64,000 nt of DNA from Streptococcus salivarius (GCF_000785515.1 NZ_CP009913.1:1082001-1146000), one strand, 5' to 3'. Counted from the first letter of the stretch, positions 1 through 9,919 are shown. Program-made: numbers and translations. The notes: generated by a model from the letters alone, not told the origin.

Positions 1-832
1 AAACGGAGAAACGCTTGCTGAGGACCTCCTCGATTTGTTCGGTAATGGCATGACTCTCGTAAACAGAGAGGTCAGGATTCATTTCAACCACAATATCAAG
101 ATAGACGTTGCTACCATAAGAACGGCCACGTTGCTTTTTAACCTTAGTGACTTTTGGAATCTCAAGAATGGCTTTTTCATAGGCCTTGAGGTTTCTCTCA
201 TCGAAACCGTCTGACAAACTAAAGGTTGCTTCCATGAAGATATCATAGGCTGTCTTTAGGATGAAGAAGGTAATGATAATGGCAGTAATATAGTCGATAA
301 TCGTCAGGTTGAAGGATGCTGCAACGATAGCGATTGAGGTACCAATAGAAGTTACAGCATCGGAGAGATTGTCCTTGGCAGCAGCAATCAAAGCACTAGA
401 TTTTAGCTTTTTAGCAAGTCTTTTATTGTAAAAGTAAACGCCACACATGACGATAGCAGATAGGATACCAACAGTGGCACCAAGTGGATCAACCACAGTT
501 TCCTCTCTTAGAAAAATCTTTCGGACTGTTTGAATGAGGACCTGGAAACCTACTACGAACATGATAAAGGAAGTGACTAGGCTTGATAAGTCTTCAATCT
601 TCCAATGACCAAACCTATGATCTGCATCAGCTGGTTGACTAGCTAGGTGCAATCCAATGAGTAGGGCTACGTTCCCCAAAATATCTGACAAGTTATTGAA
701 ACCATCGGCAATCAAAGAGCTAGAGTTTAAAAAGTGTCCAGCTAAAAGTTTTGCAATGGTAAGAAGAACGTAGGCAGCAATACTGACAATAGGACCTCGT
801 CTAGCTGCTCTTAAATTTTCATACGTAGTCAT
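1..832 (-). CDS. Cation diffusion facilitator (CDF) family metal transporter, C-terminus cut by window edge
   Basis: I translated this by hand from an ATG at 832; about 277 residues lie in the window and no stop is reached. It exports divalent metal ions across the membrane in exchange for protons. Two metal-site segments are visible: one in TM2 (SLIADGFNNLSD) and one in TM5 (AAKDNLSDAVTSIG), each with the Asp-rich pattern of CDF site A. A C-terminal cytoplasmic domain follows after about residue 200. Hydrophobic segments fit the usual six-helix core. The NLSD signature resembles streptococcal MntE-like manganese exporters, but the metal cannot be fixed from the sequence. It is divergent from ung and has its own promoter. 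Confidence 0.88.
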   Translation of the reverse strand, partial: MTTYENLRAARRGPIVSIAAYVLLTIAKLLAGHFLNSSSLIADGFNNLSDILGNVALLIGLHLASQPADADHRFGHWKIEDLSSLVTSFIMFVVGFQVLIQTVRKIFLREETVVDPLGATVGILSAIVMCGVYFYNKRLAKKLKSSALIAAAKDNLSDAVTSIGTSIAIVAASFNLTIIDYITAIIITFFILKTAYDIFMEATFSLSDGFDERNLKAYEKAILEIPKVTKVKKQRGRSYGSNVYLDIVVEMNPDLSVYESHAITEQIEEVLSKRFSV

Positions 833-865
833 AGGATTACCTTTTCTCTTAAAATACAAGTTTAA

Positions 866-894
866 ATTATAGCATAAAACTATAATGAGTTAAA
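866..894 (-). promoter_or_regulatory. Promoter of the CDF transporter gene
   Basis: Minus-strand TATAAT at 871-866 and TTTAAC at 894-889 with a 17-nt spacer, ending about 35 nt before the ATG. Confidence 0.55.
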
Positions 895-1003
895 GGTTGT
901 AAGCCCTTTAAACTTGTGGATTCATTCATTTTTAAAACTTTATAGAAAATGCCTAGTAATCAGGGTGTTTTTTCAGTATTTTCCGAATATTCCCTACAAA
1001 TTA

Positions 1004-1012
1004 TGGTATAAT
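1004..1012 (+). promoter_or_regulatory. Extended -10 promoter of ung
   Basis: TGG followed by a perfect TATAAT (1007-1012). There is no good -35, which is usual for extended -10 promoters. The ribosome-binding site AAAAAGAGG lies at 1032-1040. Confidence 0.65.
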
Positions 1013-1045
1013 TTAGGGTGTAAAACAGTCTAAAAAGAGGTTTTT

Positions 1046-1699
1046 ATGGAACATTCGACATGGCACAAGCTTCTGAAAGAGGAACTGCCAGATCATTATT
1101 TTTCAAAGATAAATCAGTTTATGGATCAGGTTTATAGTCAGGGAACGGTTTATCCGCCACGTGACAAGGTTTTTAATGCCTTGTTGGAGACCCCATTTGA
1201 AGAAGTGCGGGTGGTAATTCTTGGTCAGGACCCTTATCATGGGCCTCATCAAGCACAGGGACTATCCTTCTCAGTACCTGATAGCCTTCCTGCTCCCCCG
1301 TCTTTGAAAAATATTCTCAAGGAGTTAGAGGAAGATTTGGGTCCTAGACCCTTTCATGATTTAACGTCATGGGCTGAGCAAGGGGTGCTTTTGCTTAATG
1401 CCTGTCTGACAGTTCCAGCTGGTCAAGCAAATGGGCACGCCGGTCAGGTTTGGGAACCATTTACAGATGCTGTGATTAAGGTTCTCAATCAAAAGGATAC
1501 TCCTGTTGTCTTTATACTTTGGGGTGGCTATGCTCGTAAGAAGAAAGCTCTGGTTACCAATCCAAAGCATGCCATTATTGAGAGTGCCCATCCGAGTCCC
1601 TTGTCGGTCTATCGTGGTTTTTTTGGCAGCAAGCCTTTTTCAAAAGCCAATGCCTACCTTGTATCTCAAGGCCAATCCCCAATTGATTGGTTGAAGTAA
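1046..1699 (+). CDS. ung: Uracil-DNA glycosylase (family 1)
   Basis: Removes uracil from DNA as the first step of base excision repair. The water-activating motif GQDPYHG is at residues 60-66 (D62 catalytic). The C-terminal AHPSPLS loop at 181-187 holds the catalytic His, followed by [12 protein letters not shown], the leucine-loop region typical of bacterial Ung. At 217 residues it has normal family length. The start is supported by AAAAAGAGG five bases upstream. pyrC follows after 19 bases and probably shares the transcript. Confidence 0.97.
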   Translation: MEHSTWHKLLKEELPDHYFSKINQFMDQVYSQGTVYPPRDKVFNALLETPFEEVRVVILGQDPYHGPHQAQGLSFSVPDSLPAPPSLKNILKELEEDLGPRPFHDLTSWAEQGVLLLNACLTVPAGQANGHAGQVWEPFTDAVIKVLNQKDTPVVFILWGGYARKKKALVTNPKHAIIESAHPSPLSVYRGFFGSKPFSKANAYLVSQGQSPIDWLK

Positions 1700-1718
1700 A
1701 ATAGAAAGTTGGAAGATT

Positions 1719-2987
1719 ATGTTACTGATTAAAAATGGTCGTGTTGTAGACCCTAAGTCTGGTTTGGATACGCAAGCTGATGTTCTTGTTGATGGTAAAA
1801 AAGTCGTTAAGATTGCGGAAAACATCGAAGCTGGAGATGCTCAAGTCATCGATGCGACTGGTCTTGTGGTTGCTCCTGGTTTGGTGGATATCCATGTTCA
1901 TTTCCGTGAGCCAGGTCAAACCCACAAAGAAGATATTCATACTGGATCCTTGGCAGCGGCTGCAGGTGGTTTTACAACAGTTGTCATGATGGCTAACACT
2001 AATCCAACGATTTCAGACAAGGAAACCTTGGAGGAGGTCTTGACTTCAGCAGCTAAGGAAAATATCCATGTTAAGTCTGTTGCGACTATTACAAAGAACT
2101 TTGATGGTGAAAACATCACTGATTTCAAGGGCTTGCTTGAAGCCGGTGCTGTCGGATTCTCAGATGATGGTATTCCATTGACCAATGCTAGTATTGTCAA
2201 AAAGGCCATGGAGCTAGCTAAGGAGAATAATACCTTTATCAGCCTTCACGAGGAGGATCCTGATCTTAATGGTATTCTCGGTTTCAATGAAAATATTGCT
2301 AAAAAAGAATTCCATATTTGTGGGGCAACTGGTGTAGCTGAGTACAGTATGATTGCGCGTGATGTCATGATTGCTTATGATACACAAGCACATGTTCATA
2401 TTCAACACTTGTCAAAAGCAGAATCTGTAAAAGTGGTTGAATTTGCTCAAAAACTTGGAGCTCAAGTTACTGCCGAAGTGGCACCGCAGCATTTCTCTAA
2501 GACTGAAGACCTCTTGCTCTCAAAAGGTGCTAATGCCAAGATGAACCCACCACTTCGTTTGGAATCTGACCGTCAGGCCGTTATCGAAGGGTTGAAATCT
2601 GGAGTTATCTCAGTTATTGCCACAGACCACGCGCCACACCATGCCGATGAAAAGAATGTCGATGATGTGACTAAAGCACCATCAGGAATGACTGGTCTTG
2701 AAACATCTCTATCTCTTGGATTGACCTACTTGGTTGAAGCAGGTCACTTAAGCTTGACTGAACTCTTGAAAGTAATGACTAGCAACCCATCTGATCTTTA
2801 TGGCTTCGATGCCGGTTATTTGGCTGAAAATGGACCAGCTGACCTTGTAATCTTTGCGGACAAAGAAAAACGTCAGGTCACAGCAGACTTTAAGTCTAAA
2901 GCAGCCAATTCACCATTTGTGGGCGAAGAGCTTACGGGTAGTGTTAAATATACTATCTGTGACGGTGAGATTGTTTATCAAGCCTAA
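1719..2987 (+). CDS. pyrC: Dihydroorotase
   Basis: Closes carbamoyl-aspartate to dihydroorotate in pyrimidine biosynthesis. It is an amidohydrolase of 422 residues. The metal-binding HxH is at 59-61 within [10 protein letters not shown], and ATDHAPHH near residue 300 carries a further metal or catalytic Asp. GMTGLET near 325 and a C-terminal beta-sandwich rim also fit the Bacillus-type class I enzyme. It lies 19 nt behind ung with GGAAG upstream of the ATG, and is followed by a terminator. No PyrR-type attenuator is visible in front of it, so its expression appears tied to ung. Confidence 0.96.
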   Translation: MLLIKNGRVVDPKSGLDTQADVLVDGKKVVKIAENIEAGDAQVIDATGLVVAPGLVDIHVHFREPGQTHKEDIHTGSLAAAAGGFTTVVMMANTNPTISDKETLEEVLTSAAKENIHVKSVATITKNFDGENITDFKGLLEAGAVGFSDDGIPLTNASIVKKAMELAKENNTFISLHEEDPDLNGILGFNENIAKKEFHICGATGVAEYSMIARDVMIAYDTQAHVHIQHLSKAESVKVVEFAQKLGAQVTAEVAPQHFSKTEDLLLSKGANAKMNPPLRLESDRQAVIEGLKSGVISVIATDHAPHHADEKNVDDVTKAPSGMTGLETSLSLGLTYLVEAGHLSLTELLKVMTSNPSDLYGFDAGYLAENGPADLVIFADKEKRQVTADFKSKAANSPFVGEELTGSVKYTICDGEIVYQA

Positions 2988-2999
2988 ATAAGGGATCAG

Positions 3000-3042
3000 A
3001 GCAGGGCACATCGAGACACTTGGTGTTGCACCTGCTTTTTTA
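3000..3042 (+). terminator. Rho-independent terminator after pyrC
   Basis: AGCAGG (3000-3005) pairs with CCTGCT (3031-3036), with extra CA/TG pairs inside, followed by a T run. Confidence 0.6.
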
Positions 3043-3059
3043 GTTCTTGAAGGAGCAAA

Positions 3060-5000
3060 ATGATGAAAAAGATACTAAAAGGTCTTGTTAAATATGTTAC
3101 TTTAACTGTTCTGTTAGTCTGTTTTCTGCCGTTGTCTTTGCAGCACGTTAAAGCTGATGAGGTAGAGTATAGTCTGCCTTCCTATGTTGGTCACCTTTCA
3201 ATTCAAGATGATGGTAATGCGACGTTTACGCAGGAAGTGACTTATGATTTTGATAGTGATTATAAAGGTCAGTATGTAACCTTGGGGAAAATTGGTGGTT
3301 ATTCTATTATGGATGATCCCAAGGTTTCAGCAACCGTAAACGGGAAAGAAAAAACAGATATTACAGTTGAAAAAACAGACTCCTATGAAGGTGTTAAACT
3401 CAAAGTTTATAATTCAGGTTCAGATGGTGATAGGGTTGTCCTCAAAGTTACTTGGCAAATCCAACACCTGTTGAATCTATATTCAGATATTGCAGTTTTA
3501 AATTGGTTTCCTATCTCTGATTGGGATAAAGGATTTGGACAGATTGATTTCACAGTTGATGGTCTAGATGCAAGTCAAGGAGAGCTTTACGCTCACGCTG
3601 GCTATTTTGGAAAAGATCCACAGGTTAAGCGTACTTCTACAGGTTATCAGGTTCATGTAGACAATTTACCAGCATCAGGTAAATTGGAATTACACGCCTA
3701 CTGGCCGATGACCAGTGCTTTACGAGAAAATAATCAGGCTTACTTATTAAATAAGACGAATAAGGCAGACTTTCTAAAAAAAGAAGCAGATATCAAGAAA
3801 TCTAAAGAAAACTTTCGCCGCATTTTTTATGTCATCTTACCACTTGTGATCTTAAGCTTTGTTCTTATTGGTATTTTCTGTTACCTCATTGTTCTTTATA
3901 GCACTAGGATGCCTTCTTTCCCTCGAGATGCCCGTCTTTATGAAGCCCCTCAAAATTTAGCACCTTTGGTCCTAGCCAAGAATGTTTATAATCAGTCCTT
4001 CGACAAAACAGGTCTAAAAGAAGAAACGGGTCCTCTGAAGTTTAAATATATGGTGCAAGCTACCATCCTTGATTTGATTGATAGAGGTCATCTCACCTAT
4101 AGACAAGAAGGTGATAGTAATATTCTGACACGTATTAAAAAGGAGGGGCTCTCTTCATTTGAAGTGTCTTTCTTGGATATGTTGTTTGATGGTCGCATGG
4201 AAATTAGAGATACGGAAATGTTCTCGCGCTATTATCTTGATAAAGATGCTCTAGAAAAACAATTTAAGAGTGCTAGAACAAGCTATGAGCGTGAAGCAAT
4301 ACGTTCCCAAGGAAAACGTGTCAAATATCAATTCACTAATGACGGCTATCAAGTAGCAAAAGGCGTAGAAAAAGAGGAATTTGCGCTTGGACTTCCTAAA
4401 ATTTATAGAGATTTTAGTCCGAAAGAAAAGACATTTAACCTATTGGGAGTAGCAGCTTTGGTACTTTCAATGTTGCTTTGTATTCTTTCAACCTTGTTCT
4501 TATTTGCTGCCTTTGGATCAGGACTAGGTTTTTACTATATTCTTGGCCTTCTACCTATAGCAGGAGTTACCATTTTATTCTGGTACTTAGTGAAAAGACG
4601 TCGTCAGAGATGTCTTGATGCAACTCAAATTTCAACCTATTACCAGTGGCATAGCTTTAAAAATATGATTAAGAGTATTCCTAGTTTTAAAGAATCCGAA
4701 CTAGAATCTGTCATCCTTTGGAATCGTATCTTGGTTTATGCGACACTCTATGGACAGGCGAAAAAAGTTAGTGATGTCCTAAAACGTTACAACATTCACC
4801 TCAGCAATCCATCTCTAGATGAGTTTACTTATTCAGCAGCACCATTTATCATGATGAATAATGTCAATTATCTAGAATCTTACGTTTCTGCCTCAGATAG
4901 CGTAAGTAGCTTCTCTATCAATTCGAACAGTGGTAGTGGCGGCTTTGGAGGCGGTGGCTTCTCTGGTGGTGGCGGAGGAGGCGGAGGCGGTGCCTTCTAA
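3060..5000 (+). CDS. DUF2207 family membrane protein with Gly-rich C-terminus
   Basis: Protein of 646 residues with a signal peptide at about 1-32 (hydrophobic core, cleavage near VKADE), then an extracellular beta-rich domain to about residue 240. Hydrophobic helices lie near 255-280, 455-480 and 485-510, with a cytoplasmic-looking region between them. The C-terminus ends in a Gly-run tail with GGGGFSGGGGG character, a hallmark of DUF2207 proteins. Molecular function is unknown. AAGGAG at 3050-3055 supports the ATG at 3060; ATG at 3063 is also possible. It is monocistronic between two terminators. Confidence 0.85.
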   Translation: MMKKILKGLVKYVTLTVLLVCFLPLSLQHVKADEVEYSLPSYVGHLSIQDDGNATFTQEVTYDFDSDYKGQYVTLGKIGGYSIMDDPKVSATVNGKEKTDITVEKTDSYEGVKLKVYNSGSDGDRVVLKVTWQIQHLLNLYSDIAVLNWFPISDWDKGFGQIDFTVDGLDASQGELYAHAGYFGKDPQVKRTSTGYQVHVDNLPASGKLELHAYWPMTSALRENNQAYLLNKTNKADFLKKEADIKKSKENFRRIFYVILPLVILSFVLIGIFCYLIVLYSTRMPSFPRDARLYEAPQNLAPLVLAKNVYNQSFDKTGLKEETGPLKFKYMVQATILDLIDRGHLTYRQEGDSNILTRIKKEGLSSFEVSFLDMLFDGRMEIRDTEMFSRYYLDKDALEKQFKSARTSYEREAIRSQGKRVKYQFTNDGYQVAKGVEKEEFALGLPKIYRDFSPKEKTFNLLGVAALVLSMLLCILSTLFLFAAFGSGLGFYYILGLLPIAGVTILFWYLVKRRRQRCLDATQISTYYQWHSFKNMIKSIPSFKESELESVILWNRILVYATLYGQAKKVSDVLKRYNIHLSNPSLDEFTYSAAPFIMMNNVNYLESYVSASDSVSSFSINSNSGSGGFGGGGFSGGGGGGGGGAF

Positions 5001-5030
5001 GCCTACTAGTCGGAGTTTACTATTTGTAGA

Positions 5031-5065
5031 GACACTCAGTCTATATGATTTTGAGTGTCTTTTTG
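5031..5065 (+). terminator. Terminator after the DUF2207 gene
   Basis: GACACTCA (5031-5038) pairs perfectly with TGAGTGTC (5052-5059), followed by TTTTTG. Confidence 0.85.
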
Positions 5066-5131
5066 TTTGTCGAAGAATTATCCTTGTTCAAAAATGCTAG
5101 GAAGTTTGAGAGTGAAGAGATAAAAAGCAAC

Positions 5132-5156
5132 AAAAAAAGAGCCGGTGGCTCTTTTT
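5132..5156 (-). terminator. Terminator of the sensor-like operon
   Basis: GAGCC-GGT-GGCTC flanked by A7 on one side and T5 on the other. It can work on both strands and ends the minus-strand gene at 5167. Confidence 0.75.
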
Positions 5157-5166
5157 CAATATCATC

Positions 5167-6456
5167 TTAATAACCAGGTTCAAAGATTTCAATTATTTGA
5201 GTCAGATAACCTGCATGTAAACCGATACGATAGTCAACATTTGGCAAAGTCTTAACCAACTCATTCAGTTCTTTATCTTTGCTAACCTTATCAGCCAAAA
5301 CTGGTAATTCAACGACAAGGAGTTGCGAGTGATCCAGTTGCAGGTAACTACTGTTGACCTTGATATCAGGACGAAGTAGTTTAAATATCGCTTTATCCGA
5401 AGCTTGGAGCAGTTGATATAAATCTAAGTCAGGTAAAGGAATCTCACCAAACTGAGGACTTATATTAATGGAAATATCGACATGTGACGCTCTCATTTCC
5501 AAAATACGATTTGAAAGAAAACTTGCTATTATTGGATTGCTAAGTCTATCCAAGTGTTCTTGAGTCTCTGGATTACCAATACTAGCATTGTCCGTTTTAT
5601 AAATTTCAAGTAGACTCGTAGCTTTTGCGGTATCTTCATTTTCCAAGGCAAGAGAAACGTCCTTGAGATTTTTTTTGAATAGGTCGAAGGATTTTTGCTT
5701 TTGCGTGATAATTTGGATAAAGGATTTGCTGTAGTTAGTCATAGTACCCAACAATTTATGGCGTTCTTTGTTCAGCCTATCAATAGATTGTTGGTGGATA
5801 GCCTGGTTCCAATTGTAAAAATCCCATAGTAGTAGAGCAATGTATAGAACCAAGATAACAGACCTATTAGCATTGACCTTGAAAATTATTTCAAATAAAT
5901 TTTTAGGATCATTAGTTGTCGTAAGGATACTGTTAAGACCATGGATAACAGTAAAGAAGACATAATAGACAGCTAGGAAGGCAGTGCTTCGCAACCAGTT
6001 ACGTCTAGCCCAAACTTCGTCAAGACTACTCATCTGATTTAGGTCTATGGCGAAGATTTTAAGCGTTAGGAAAATGATTAATGGAGCTAAGATGTAGGTC
6101 AAGATATGTAAGTTCGTATCGAAAGAAACGTCACCTTTGATATGTAAGATGTGAGGGAGGATGACAAGTGAAAGTAGCCGTGTAGCCATATCAAAAAGGA
6201 TAGTTGGATAAAAAGCGTAAAGCAAACGATGATAGAAAGAACGCTCTTTTACAAGAGCCAAATCAGCAACAAGGAAGAAAAGAGGGTCTACAACGATTTT
6301 TACGAGATTAAAATAGGATGCTGCAGCTACGTAGGACAAAAATAGAAGTAAGAGGTGTCCTCGTTGTGGCTTAACCTTAGACATAGTCTGGTAGAGGTAC
6401 CAAATAGAAATGAAACTAACAGCCTGTAAGAGAGGATTGATAATATTAGTAATCAT
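5167..6456 (-). CDS. AgrC/ComD-like membrane sensor protein lacking kinase residues
   Basis: Protein of 429 residues. Residues 1-220 hold about six hydrophobic helices. A charged helical stretch follows (about 225-300, HQQSIDRLNKERHKLLG onward) in the position of a dimerisation/phosphotransfer helix. The last 120 residues have the length and beta-alpha pattern of a GHKL ATPase domain. The family layout matches peptide-pheromone receptor kinases. However, I see no phospho-accepting His in the helix, and the segment at the N-box position (DLYQLLQASDKAIFKL) lacks the Asn needed for Mg-ATP. I infer a receptor-like pseudokinase. Its ATG overlaps the stop of the upstream paralogue (6446) by 11 nt. 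No response regulator gene is next to it. Confidence 0.6.
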   Translation of the reverse strand: MITNIINPLLQAVSFISIWYLYQTMSKVKPQRGHLLLLFLSYVAAASYFNLVKIVVDPLFFLVADLALVKERSFYHRLLYAFYPTILFDMATRLLSLVILPHILHIKGDVSFDTNLHILTYILAPLIIFLTLKIFAIDLNQMSSLDEVWARRNWLRSTAFLAVYYVFFTVIHGLNSILTTTNDPKNLFEIIFKVNANRSVILVLYIALLLWDFYNWNQAIHQQSIDRLNKERHKLLGTMTNYSKSFIQIITQKQKSFDLFKKNLKDVSLALENEDTAKATSLLEIYKTDNASIGNPETQEHLDRLSNPIIASFLSNRILEMRASHVDISINISPQFGEIPLPDLDLYQLLQASDKAIFKLLRPDIKVNSSYLQLDHSQLLVVELPVLADKVSKDKELNELVKTLPNVDYRIGLHAGYLTQIIEIFEPGY

Positions 6457-7709
6457 TGTAACCTCCTTTTGTCATGTCAATCTCAATTTGTAAGCGGTAA
6501 ATACCAGCACGTGTATTAGAAACAATGTTAACGTTTGGATAAGTGGATAGGATCCTATTGACGCGTTTCAGTTCGGGATCAGAGAAATCAGAGGTAATAG
6601 CTGAATCTTCTTTAGTGCTTGAACTTTCAACGACAAAGTGTTGACTATCCTCGTCTTTAAAATAAGCATAGCTAAGATATTTCTGTTCACTATCTTGTGC
6701 TTGGTCAATGACATGATCCAAGATAGTTGATAGGACATATACCCAATCTAAAGGATAAATAGGATAAACGGTAATGGGTTCTGGAACCTCCATACTAACC
6801 CAAACCTCCAATTCTTTTGCCTTTAGAAATTTAGCTTCAAAGAGGACTCGCAAATCAGGGAGTTTAATATTTTCAAGTTTATCTCGATAAAAATGATCAA
6901 TCTTCTTATCTAACGGATTCGGAGTCAGCAAGTAGTCAATTATCTCCTGAGCCTCCTCGTTTTGTTGGAAACGGATGATATCGTAGAGATTTTCAGCTTC
7001 GTCTTTGATGAAGAGTTCTTGGCTAGTTTTTTTCTGGTACCAAGTATTGATGTTCTGGCTTGATTTTTGAAGAAGCAGAGAATGTTCCTCTTGAGCTGCT
7101 TGTGTTTGTGCACTGAGGTCCTTTCTATAGAGATTAACCTGTCCAGATAGAATCAGAGCTGTAATAATAAGAAAGGTAATGGTAAAGTGAATGTCTGTTG
7201 AAAGAAGTTCAGAAGCAAAGTAAATAATGGCTAGAGCACAAAGAGCAACAGAGGTTGATTTGTACCATGGTCTTGCTTTGTCAATTTGCATCATTCGAGA
7301 GTAGTCCACTTGAAGAAGGGCATTTTGAGCGAACCATAGCAAAAAACGCAAGCAAAAGAATAAATGGACCAGCAAAATAATAATCTAGGACAGAAGGGAA
7401 AAAGATTGGAATAATCAGGAAAATTACCAGTCTCACCATTAAGGCAAAGGTGAAAGGTATGAAGGAAGTCTCCAAAATGGTATGTCTCAGATTTTTGTAG
7501 GATTTGTTAGCTAGAAAGAGCACAAGTGCAATAAAACCAGATTTTGGAAAGTAAATACCAAAATAACTAGAGGCAAAAATGACTAAAGCTGCTAAAATAA
7601 GAATCCAGTATCTTAAAGGCCTTTTCGTAGTTACCTTGAAGATAACAATTTGTAAAATAAAAGCTATACATGCCGTAAGCCCGTGAACGATGACGTCACT
7701 CAATATCAA
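6446..7709 (-). pseudogene. Second AgrC/ComD-like sensor protein, split by a one-base frameshift
   Basis: Two reading frames overlap at 7281-7375. The first (7709-7281) encodes about five membrane helices. The second (from about 7375 to 6446) encodes two more helices, a helical linker and a GHKL-like tail. Dropping one base from the T6 run (plus-strand A6 at 7341-7346) gives a continuous 420-residue protein reading FILLLAFLLWFAQNALLQ across the join, close to the 429 residues of the downstream paralogue. The N-box position reads STILDHVIDQAQ, with His where Asn is expected, so this copy is also degenerate. The start is TTG at 7709 with AGGAG 5 nt upstream. Either a sequencing error or a true frameshift. 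Confidence 0.65.
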
Positions 7710-7739
7710 ATATTCTCCTATTCGGGTAAAATCTATACA

Positions 7740-7748
7740 ATTATATCA
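7740..7748 (-). promoter_or_regulatory. Extended -10 promoter of the sensor-like operon
   Basis: Minus-strand TGA-TATAAT with TATAAT at 7745-7740, about 30 nt upstream of the TTG start. Confidence 0.5.
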
Positions 7749-7825
7749 TAATGCGCTAAAAAAAAGCATACGGATTGCCTATAAGTGATAAGGTTGTAAG
7801 GCTTTTCATTTTTCAAGCATATTTC

Positions 7826-7854
7826 TTGCTCATTAAGTTTTTTTAACCTATCCT
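7826..7854 (+). promoter_or_regulatory. Promoter of the pdh operon
   Basis: TTGCTC (7826-7831), 17-nt spacer, TATCCT (7849-7854). Transcription would start near 7861, which excludes the upstream in-frame ATG at 7857 and favours 7890 as pdhA start. Confidence 0.5.
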
Positions 7855-7889
7855 AGATGTATAGAAAAATTTCGATAGAGGAGATCGAT

Positions 7890-8861
7890 ATGGTAAAACT
7901 TTCTAAAGAGACACATCTTGAGATGTTCACTAAAATGGAACGTATTCGTGAATTTGATTCACGTATTAATAAATTGGTTCGTCGTGGTTTTGTTCAAGGG
8001 ATGACTCACTTTTCAGTTGGTGAGGAAGCAGCCAACGTTGGTGCTGTTCAACACTTGAGCTATGACGATATCTTCTTTTCAAATCACCGTGGTCACGGAC
8101 AATCTATCGCCCAAGACATGGATTTGAATAAAATGATGGCAGAGCTTGCTGGTAAGGCAACCGGTGTTTCTAAGGGCCGTGGTGGTTCTATGCACTTGGC
8201 AGACTTTGAAAAAGGTAACTATGGTACTAATGGTATCGTTGGTGGTGGTTACGCTCTTGCCGTAGGTGCAGCCCTCACTCAGCAATACAAAGAAACAGGA
8301 AACATTGTTGTGGCATTCTCTGGAGATGGCGCAACCAACGAGGGTTCATTCCATGAGTCAGTCAATATGGCAGCTACTTGGAAATTACCTGTTATCTTCT
8401 TTATCATCAATAACCGTTATGGTATCTCAATGGATATCCATAAAGCTACAAACACACCTCACCTTTATACACGTGCGGAAGCTTATGGTATTCCTGGTTT
8501 CTACTGTGAAGATGGTAACGATGTTTTGGCAGTCTATGAAACAATGGGCAAGGCTGTTGAGCATGTCCGTGGTGGTAACGGTCCTGCTATCGTTGAGGTA
8601 GAATCTTACCGTTGGTTCGGTCACTCAACTGCCGATGCGGGTGTTTACCGTACTAAGGAAGAAGTTGACGAGTGGAAGAACAATAACGACCCTATTATTA
8701 AATACCGTGACTATCTTGTTGCTGAAAATATCGCAAGCGCTGAAGAGTTAGATGCTATCCAAAGCCAAGTTAAGGCAGAGGTTGATGCAGCTTATGAGTT
8801 CGCCCAAAATAGCCCAGATCCAGAACTTTCAGTTGCCTTTGAAGATGTATGGGTAGACTAA
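7890..8861 (+). CDS. pdhA: Pyruvate (or acetoin) dehydrogenase E1 component, alpha subunit
   Basis: TPP-dependent decarboxylating subunit, an alpha2beta2 partner of PdhB. The product is 323 residues. The TPP/Mg motif GDGATNEGSFHESVNMAATWKLPV is near residues 145-170, closing with the NN of FFIINN. FGHSTADAG near 250 is the conserved phosphorylation-loop region of E1 alpha. I chose ATG 7890 because AGAGGAG (7877-7883) sits 6 nt before it. The longer frame from 7857 would begin upstream of the predicted transcript start. First gene of a four-gene operon. Acetoin dehydrogenase E1 (AcoA) is a close alternative, since the families overlap. Confidence 0.9.
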   Translation: MVKLSKETHLEMFTKMERIREFDSRINKLVRRGFVQGMTHFSVGEEAANVGAVQHLSYDDIFFSNHRGHGQSIAQDMDLNKMMAELAGKATGVSKGRGGSMHLADFEKGNYGTNGIVGGGYALAVGAALTQQYKETGNIVVAFSGDGATNEGSFHESVNMAATWKLPVIFFIINNRYGISMDIHKATNTPHLYTRAEAYGIPGFYCEDGNDVLAVYETMGKAVEHVRGGNGPAIVEVESYRWFGHSTADAGVYRTKEEVDEWKNNNDPIIKYRDYLVAENIASAEELDAIQSQVKAEVDAAYEFAQNSPDPELSVAFEDVWVD

Positions 8862-8885
8862 AGAGAAAGGTTAAGGAATACAAGT

Positions 8886-9884
8886 ATGAGTGAAACAAAA
8901 TTGATGGCCTTGCGTGAGGCAGTAAACCTTGCTATGAGCGAGGAAATGCGTAAAGACGAAAATATCTTCCTTATGGGTGAAGATGTTGGTATCTATGGTG
9001 GTGACTTCGGTACATCAGTTGGTATGTTGGCAGAGTTTGGTGAAAAACGTGTTAAAGATACACCAATTTCAGAGGCGGCTATCGCTGGTGCAGCTGTTGG
9101 GTCTGCCATTACAGGTCTTCGTCCAATCGTTGACTTGACTTTCATGGACTTCATCACGATTGCCCTTGATGCTATCGTTAATAATGGTGCAAAAAACAAC
9201 TACATGTTTGGTGGTGGTTTGAAGACTCCTGTAACCTTCCGTGTAGCCTCTGGTTCAGGGATTGGTTCTGCGGCACAGCACTCACAATCTCTTGAGTCAT
9301 GGTTGACTCACATTCCAGGGATTAAAGTGGTTGCTCCAGGTAATGCTAACGATGCTAAAGGTCTTTTGAAATCTGCTATTCAAGATAATAACATTGTTAT
9401 TTTCATGGAACCAAAAGCACTTTACGGTAAAAAAGAAGAAGTAACACAAAATCCTGATTTCTACATTCCACTTGGAAAAGGTGAAATCAAGCGTGAAGGA
9501 ACTGACCTTACTATTGTCACATATGGTCGTATGTTGGAACGTGTTCTTAAGGCTGCTGAAGAGGTGGCTGAACAAGGTATCAATGTTGAGGTTGTTGACC
9601 CACGTACGCTTATCCCACTTGATAAGGAATTGATTTTCGAGTCAGTTAAGAAGACTGGTAAACTTATGTTGGTCAATGATGCTTATAAGACTGGTGGATT
9701 CATCGGTGAGATTGCTGCCATGGTTACAGAAAGTGAAGCATTTGATTACCTTGACCACCCAATTGTACGTTTGGCAAGTGAAGATGTGCCTGTACCTTAT
9801 GCGCGTGTCTTGGAACAAGCGGTTCTTCCAGATGTTGAAAAGATTAAGGCTGCTATTATCAAGATGGTCAATAAAGGAAACTAA
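8886..9884 (+). CDS. pdhB: Pyruvate (or acetoin) dehydrogenase E1 component, beta subunit
   Basis: Protein of 332 residues. It forms the E1 active site with PdhA. It begins with the typical LREAVNLAMSEEMRKDENIFLMGEDVG, the TPP-contacting region with its conserved Glu. The transketolase pyrimidine domain occupies about 1-180 and the C-terminal transketolase-type domain about 195-320 (VVDPRTLIPLDKE). It lies 24 nt after pdhA. Its stop is followed by about 90 nt with a stem-loop and then the folded pdhC leader. Confidence 0.92.
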   Translation: MSETKLMALREAVNLAMSEEMRKDENIFLMGEDVGIYGGDFGTSVGMLAEFGEKRVKDTPISEAAIAGAAVGSAITGLRPIVDLTFMDFITIALDAIVNNGAKNNYMFGGGLKTPVTFRVASGSGIGSAAQHSQSLESWLTHIPGIKVVAPGNANDAKGLLKSAIQDNNIVIFMEPKALYGKKEEVTQNPDFYIPLGKGEIKREGTDLTIVTYGRMLERVLKAAEEVAEQGINVEVVDPRTLIPLDKELIFESVKKTGKLMLVNDAYKTGGFIGEIAAMVTESEAFDYLDHPIVRLASEDVPVPYARVLEQAVLPDVEKIKAAIIKMVNKGN

Positions 9885-9888
9885 CTTT

Positions 9889-9919
9889 CTAGCGACGGTT
9901 AAGTGATATTTCTCGCTAG
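9889..9919 (+). other. Intercistronic stem-loop after pdhB
   Basis: CTAGCGA (9889-9895) pairs with TCGCTAG (9913-9919). There is no clear T run, so it may be a processing or stabilising hairpin, or a weak attenuator between E1 and E2/E3. Confidence 0.45.

Noticed and set aside
7857-7889. Upstream extension of pdhA
   Set aside because: The ribosome-binding site and predicted transcript start both favour ATG 7890.
9889-9919. The stem-loop after pdhB as a full terminator
   Set aside because: No T run follows, and pdhC and pdhD have no clear promoter of their own downstream of it.
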